NCBI GenBank assembly: GCA_025642065.1
Contig: JAODUP010000114.1
Span: 398,501-462,500, forward strand
Source of the DNA: Paralvinella palmiformis
Taxonomy: Eukaryota > Annelida > Polychaeta > Terebellida > Alvinellidae
Direction: 5' to 3'
Length of the DNA: 64,000 nt
The position numbers and the translations under genes are program-made. The notes under the pieces are model-generated. The model searched no databases. It was not told where the DNA came from and worked only from the letters and a program-made list of their open reading frames with translations. This document shows, one piece after another, positions 60,501 to 64,000 of this stretch. How positions within the stretch are numbered: position 1 is the stretch's first letter; each line of letters begins with the position of its first letter.

Positions 60501-62689
60501 AAATACTGTCATCGTTGCTGCGGAGCTGTTCTTACTGTTGTGTATGTCAATTTCCAAGGAACTGAATTCTGTTATTATTTAAGATATGTGCTTTTTTAAA
60601 GTAAACACTGCCTATGCCCGATATTAGCTAGGAATAAGAAGCTATATCGATGTGTTGTTATTGTTCTCAACATCTACTGTGCGGAGGCTTGAATTGAGGC
60701 TTTAAAAGGGACAGGTGTTTCAAATCAGTGTTCTGAAAATGTTCAATCTCTGTCATGATGTCATAAACATCAGGGGCGTTTATGCGACAGTTTAACAAAG
60801 TTATGTTAGATATGGCAGAATTTGTAGTCTAATTTCAGGATGATCGCCTTCTTCTGATTTTACATAAGGTTCTAATATTTTCAAGAAATGGGCTACAAAT
60901 CATCAGTGGGTGATGTCTGAATCCGTATTCAACAATCGATTTGTGCCAGAAAGAAACAGACACATGAAACTTGTGAGAGTTTATTTTCTTATGACTACTT
61001 GTTGTGCCTAAACTCAGGAAATATTATCATAAAAATGTGATGGAAATGACCTCATGGAAACATTTTTAAACCACAAATAACATTTTTCAGGCTTCAGAGG
61101 ACAACACTATTCATGGCATGAGTGACAATTTTCCCACATGTAACTTTCAATATATCAGTGTGCAACATGGATCTTGATGGAATAAAATCCCAACAATGTG
61201 GACCGATAGAATTTAAAAACATTTCAAGTTTTGAAGACTGAAATCAAGTGGACACCCCAAACCATTTATCTTCGTATCACGGAGTTGAATTGTACACACC
61301 AACCGAACCGGGGGATAGTACTGTGCTGTATAGAGTCCATATAATGTAAGTTGAATTGTTGTTATCAAGCCAACCCGAGTGAGAAAGTACCGCGTTGTAT
61401 CTTGTCCATATAATGCAAGTTGGCATAACTCATCTGTTGATGGTGTTGATGTTGCGGAGCTACTGACTTAAAATGTCATAAACTAGCAGCGGCTAATTTC
61501 TCTCTCACAGCGTGTTTGTTATCAGATAGTTACTTTGATTGGCACCGACTCGGGATTAAGTAACTGATTACCGGGCATTGGCCCCGCTGCAGCGGCGACT
61601 CATCTGAAATATGACGGGACAAGATTACTGTCAGTTGCCGCTGTCCGGGTTAAACGTTCTTCTCCGTGATGGACGCTCTCATTCCGGACGATGGTAACTG
61701 ATGGTCCTAGCAGTTGTCTGTTGATGGACAGTCGGCGATATATCTCTCCCGAGTCATTATAGTCCTTAGATCTGAGTCGATGTAGAAGATAACGACTGGC
61801 GGCGGTGTACTGAGGTTAACAAGCCTCCGACCATATCCGTTTTTATGCGTTCTGCGAAGTCACTTGTTAGATGGCATCAATATCTAATACAATTAGAAAC
61901 ACGTCTCTCCAACAGCAGCCAGGGAAAGGCATTCCGTCATTTCTCATAACTGGCCTTGTTCCAGTTATCAGAACTCACTCTCTCTCCCTGAATACCAATC
62001 TAAGTTATCATTACACATTGCTAATTAGATATTGAGCCCGTGCACTGTGTTGGAGGGGGGGGGGTGGAACTGGTGAATGGAGGTTATATTTCATGTTAAA
62101 ATTTGTATAGTCGGCTCTGGGGTCTAGTATTGTCTTAGTATATTTCTGATGATAATTAGCATATTATTAGTTGTTTTGTGCCACGTGGAAGGTTTTCTAT
62201 ATCATCATATCTCATATTATCAATAAATTAGAGAAAATAAATATACTATGAGAAAATAAAACTTTACTTCATCCAAGAATTGGCATCAAGACAGTAGTTA
62301 TACAGTGAACATATTTGTGTAATTCTTTTGTCAAATTGAGACTGCACATGTGTGTGTACGTGGGGGGGGGGGCTATCTATCTGCCTGTCTGTCTGTCTGT
62401 CTTTTATCCATACATGCATGCAAGGCCCAGGGCAACCTAATGTATGGGTATTATTCTGCTCTTTATCACAGAATGCCATATTTTACATTTAAAAAATAGA
62501 AAGTTCTATTTTCAATTAAAAGAAATATTATGACAGATGATAATTTTTTTATTTAAATCTATATAAATGAAAATTAATTGATTGACTAATCTAGGCCATC
62601 TTTTAGTTTTTATAAAATATTTACTTTAGAGTTTCTCGATGAAGATGTTTCAGATTGTTTAACAGTCTAGTTTATTTCACATTTCACTG

Positions 62690-62740
62690 CACCTCATTAC
62701 CTTTGGAGGGCGCTTGGTCCATTTGGTTTAACAAGTGCAA
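62690..62740 (+). repeat. Possible headless copy of the SINE at 56.7 kb
   Basis: The stretch cattacctttggagggcgc, then ttggtccatttggttt, aligns with the region just after the tRNA-like head at 56801-56834 with several mismatches. No A or B box is seen upstream. The match is short, so this is a weak call. Confidence 0.3.
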
Positions 62741-64000
62741 ATAACTTGGCAATAAACCAACGATATTTAATATTTTCTATATTTAGGTGTCCTATATCAG
62801 ATGCCACATAATTATAATATCCTCTTCAATTCCATGTTACTGCATTTTATTTGCATTTTGTCCTTGTATGGTAGCGAAAAAATCGGTGGATCTCGCATAG
62901 GAACTCTTGCAAATATCAAAGTGACGTTCAATGGCGTTTTTAGTATGACAGCTGGCTAGCATATCATAACGTAATCAATATAATGGAAACGTTATGATTC
63001 TGGGCACTATTGTCGCTGGTTGCTTTTGTCAATGATGATCAATTTTAGCGGAAAGCGTAATGAGTCGAATATGTGCTCTTTTTATTGATGCATAGAACTT
63101 AGAATTTGTCTTAACTAAACAGCTTAACGATATCGATAGAATAAACAGTAATTGTTATCGCTTACACGTTTATCTTGTCTGTCTGTCTAATGAGATTCAC
63201 TTATTTTCAGGTGAGTGCACAATTTTGTCAGAACAAACGTAAAACCATGAAGATTCATCCAGTGGTAAGTTATTACTTGAACAGGAAAAATATAATTTAA
63301 ATAATAGATCTCTATATGTCCTGTTACTTGTTTGTTTTGGTGCAATTGATGTATTTTGAATGTAACACGTGTAAGTTTGGCTCAGAGACATGTCACCTGA
63401 GCTGGTAATATGCTGTCATGAACCTAGTTTTTAAAACTTTTAAAACTAAATTAGATGAAAAGTTGCCAAACATCTGTTTGTTTGTTTGTTTTTCCTCATC
63501 AGGCATCTGACCATCACATGGTTGAGGTTACAAGGGGTCAGTAGTAATGTAAACAGAGACCAGATAATAAAAACGTGTACTGTTTGTTGTCATGAAGCTG
63601 ATTCAGAACAATGGATGCATTCATATTACAGTCATATGAATCTGGTTTTGTCAGGAAGTACATCTCCATTGGTTCATTGTTTTGGTACATCATATGTTTT
63701 TGATCTTTTTATATCACCACTGGTTAGCTATTTTTCATTGACACACACCAGAAACATAAGACCTTCTTTACATATGGTAACGCTCTTATCAACTGGTCAG
63801 TATGACTATCTAGTATATGATACCAAACGGGAATTGGACTATTCGCCCTCGTTTTTATAATCGCCCTTGGGAACCATCGCCCTAGGAAACCATCGTCCTC
63901 GATTTACTTAATTACTCTTAATTTAATACAAGATAGTTCAAATACAATAAATTACCTAATCAAATATAACCACAGATAGACAAGACTTGCAAAATATATA

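Larger units (their letters stand above)
39947..64000. other. Very long intron of the PDZRN-like gene (continues past the window)
   Basis: Twenty-four kilobases without a recognised coding exon. Contents noted separately are a MITE-like element (about 43157-43430), a dispersed repeat (54640-55090), SINE-like pieces (56.7 and 62.7 kb) and many microsatellites. Patches of CG-richer unique sequence (about 42150-43000, 44850-45230, 53180-53850, 59000-59300, 61400-61900) stand out from the AT-rich background and could hold enhancers of this gene. That is only suggested by composition. Confidence 0.5.

Noticed and set aside
63211..63264. Exon-like piece between TTTTCAG and GTAAGT, phase 0 after the PDZ1 exon
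   Set aside because: It would encode VSAQFCQNKRKTMKIHPV, which does not continue a PDZ domain (V-N-G and the helix B motif are expected). Treated as chance, though RNA evidence could change this.

Overview
The window is animal nuclear DNA. Genes are split into short exons with GT-AG introns, introns are AT-rich and full of microsatellites, and tRNA-derived SINEs and a decayed DNA transposon are present. The best fit is a protostome, probably a mollusc. This rests mainly on a contactin that carries an N-terminal C-type lectin domain, an architecture known from Drosophila Contactin and other protostomes, and secondarily on the repeat types. I cannot name the species.

Region 1 (about 0.9-20.9 kb, + strand) is the body and 3' end of a Contactin gene. 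I place 23 coding exons between 874 and 20679. Their phases match at every junction and they sum to 3,561 coding bases including the stop, about 1,186 residues. The order is a partial C-type lectin domain, six Ig domains, four fibronectin type III domains and a hydrophobic C-terminal tail of the GPI-anchor kind, followed by a polyadenylation signal. The signal peptide and the start of the lectin domain are missing and probably lie upstream of the window. The introns hold two copies of one tRNA-derived SINE in opposite orientations, another tRNA-like element, a dead Mutator-like transposon with inverted ends and a target-site duplication, a perfect 26-bp hairpin, a 134-bp tandem duplication and several minisatellites. 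One exon start, acceptor included, is tandemly triplicated.

Region 2 (about 20.9-31.1 kb) has no recognisable protein gene. It holds a 60-bp minisatellite of about 11 copies, a very long CT/GT microsatellite, and three blocks rich in CG dinucleotides (about 23.3-24.1, 25.5-27.4 and 28.1-29.2 kb). The last of these is a reasonable candidate for the promoter or 5' leader of the next gene.

Region 3 (31.1-64.0 kb, + strand) is the 5' part of a PDZRN3/PDZRN4-type gene, a RING, TRAF zinc-finger and PDZ protein. The first coding exon encodes RING, TRAF-type fingers and a coiled coil, and two short exons at 33.7 and 39.8 kb begin the first PDZ domain. The remaining 24 kb looks like one very long intron with a MITE-like element, SINE-like pieces, a dispersed repeat and many microsatellites. 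The RING lacks its usual histidine.

The two genes are convergent with nothing: they lie in tandem on the same strand, and nothing in the sequence suggests co-regulation. I found no clearly new biological system. The most unusual items are the triplicated splice acceptor, the exon fragment copied into a microsatellite, and the altered RING finger.
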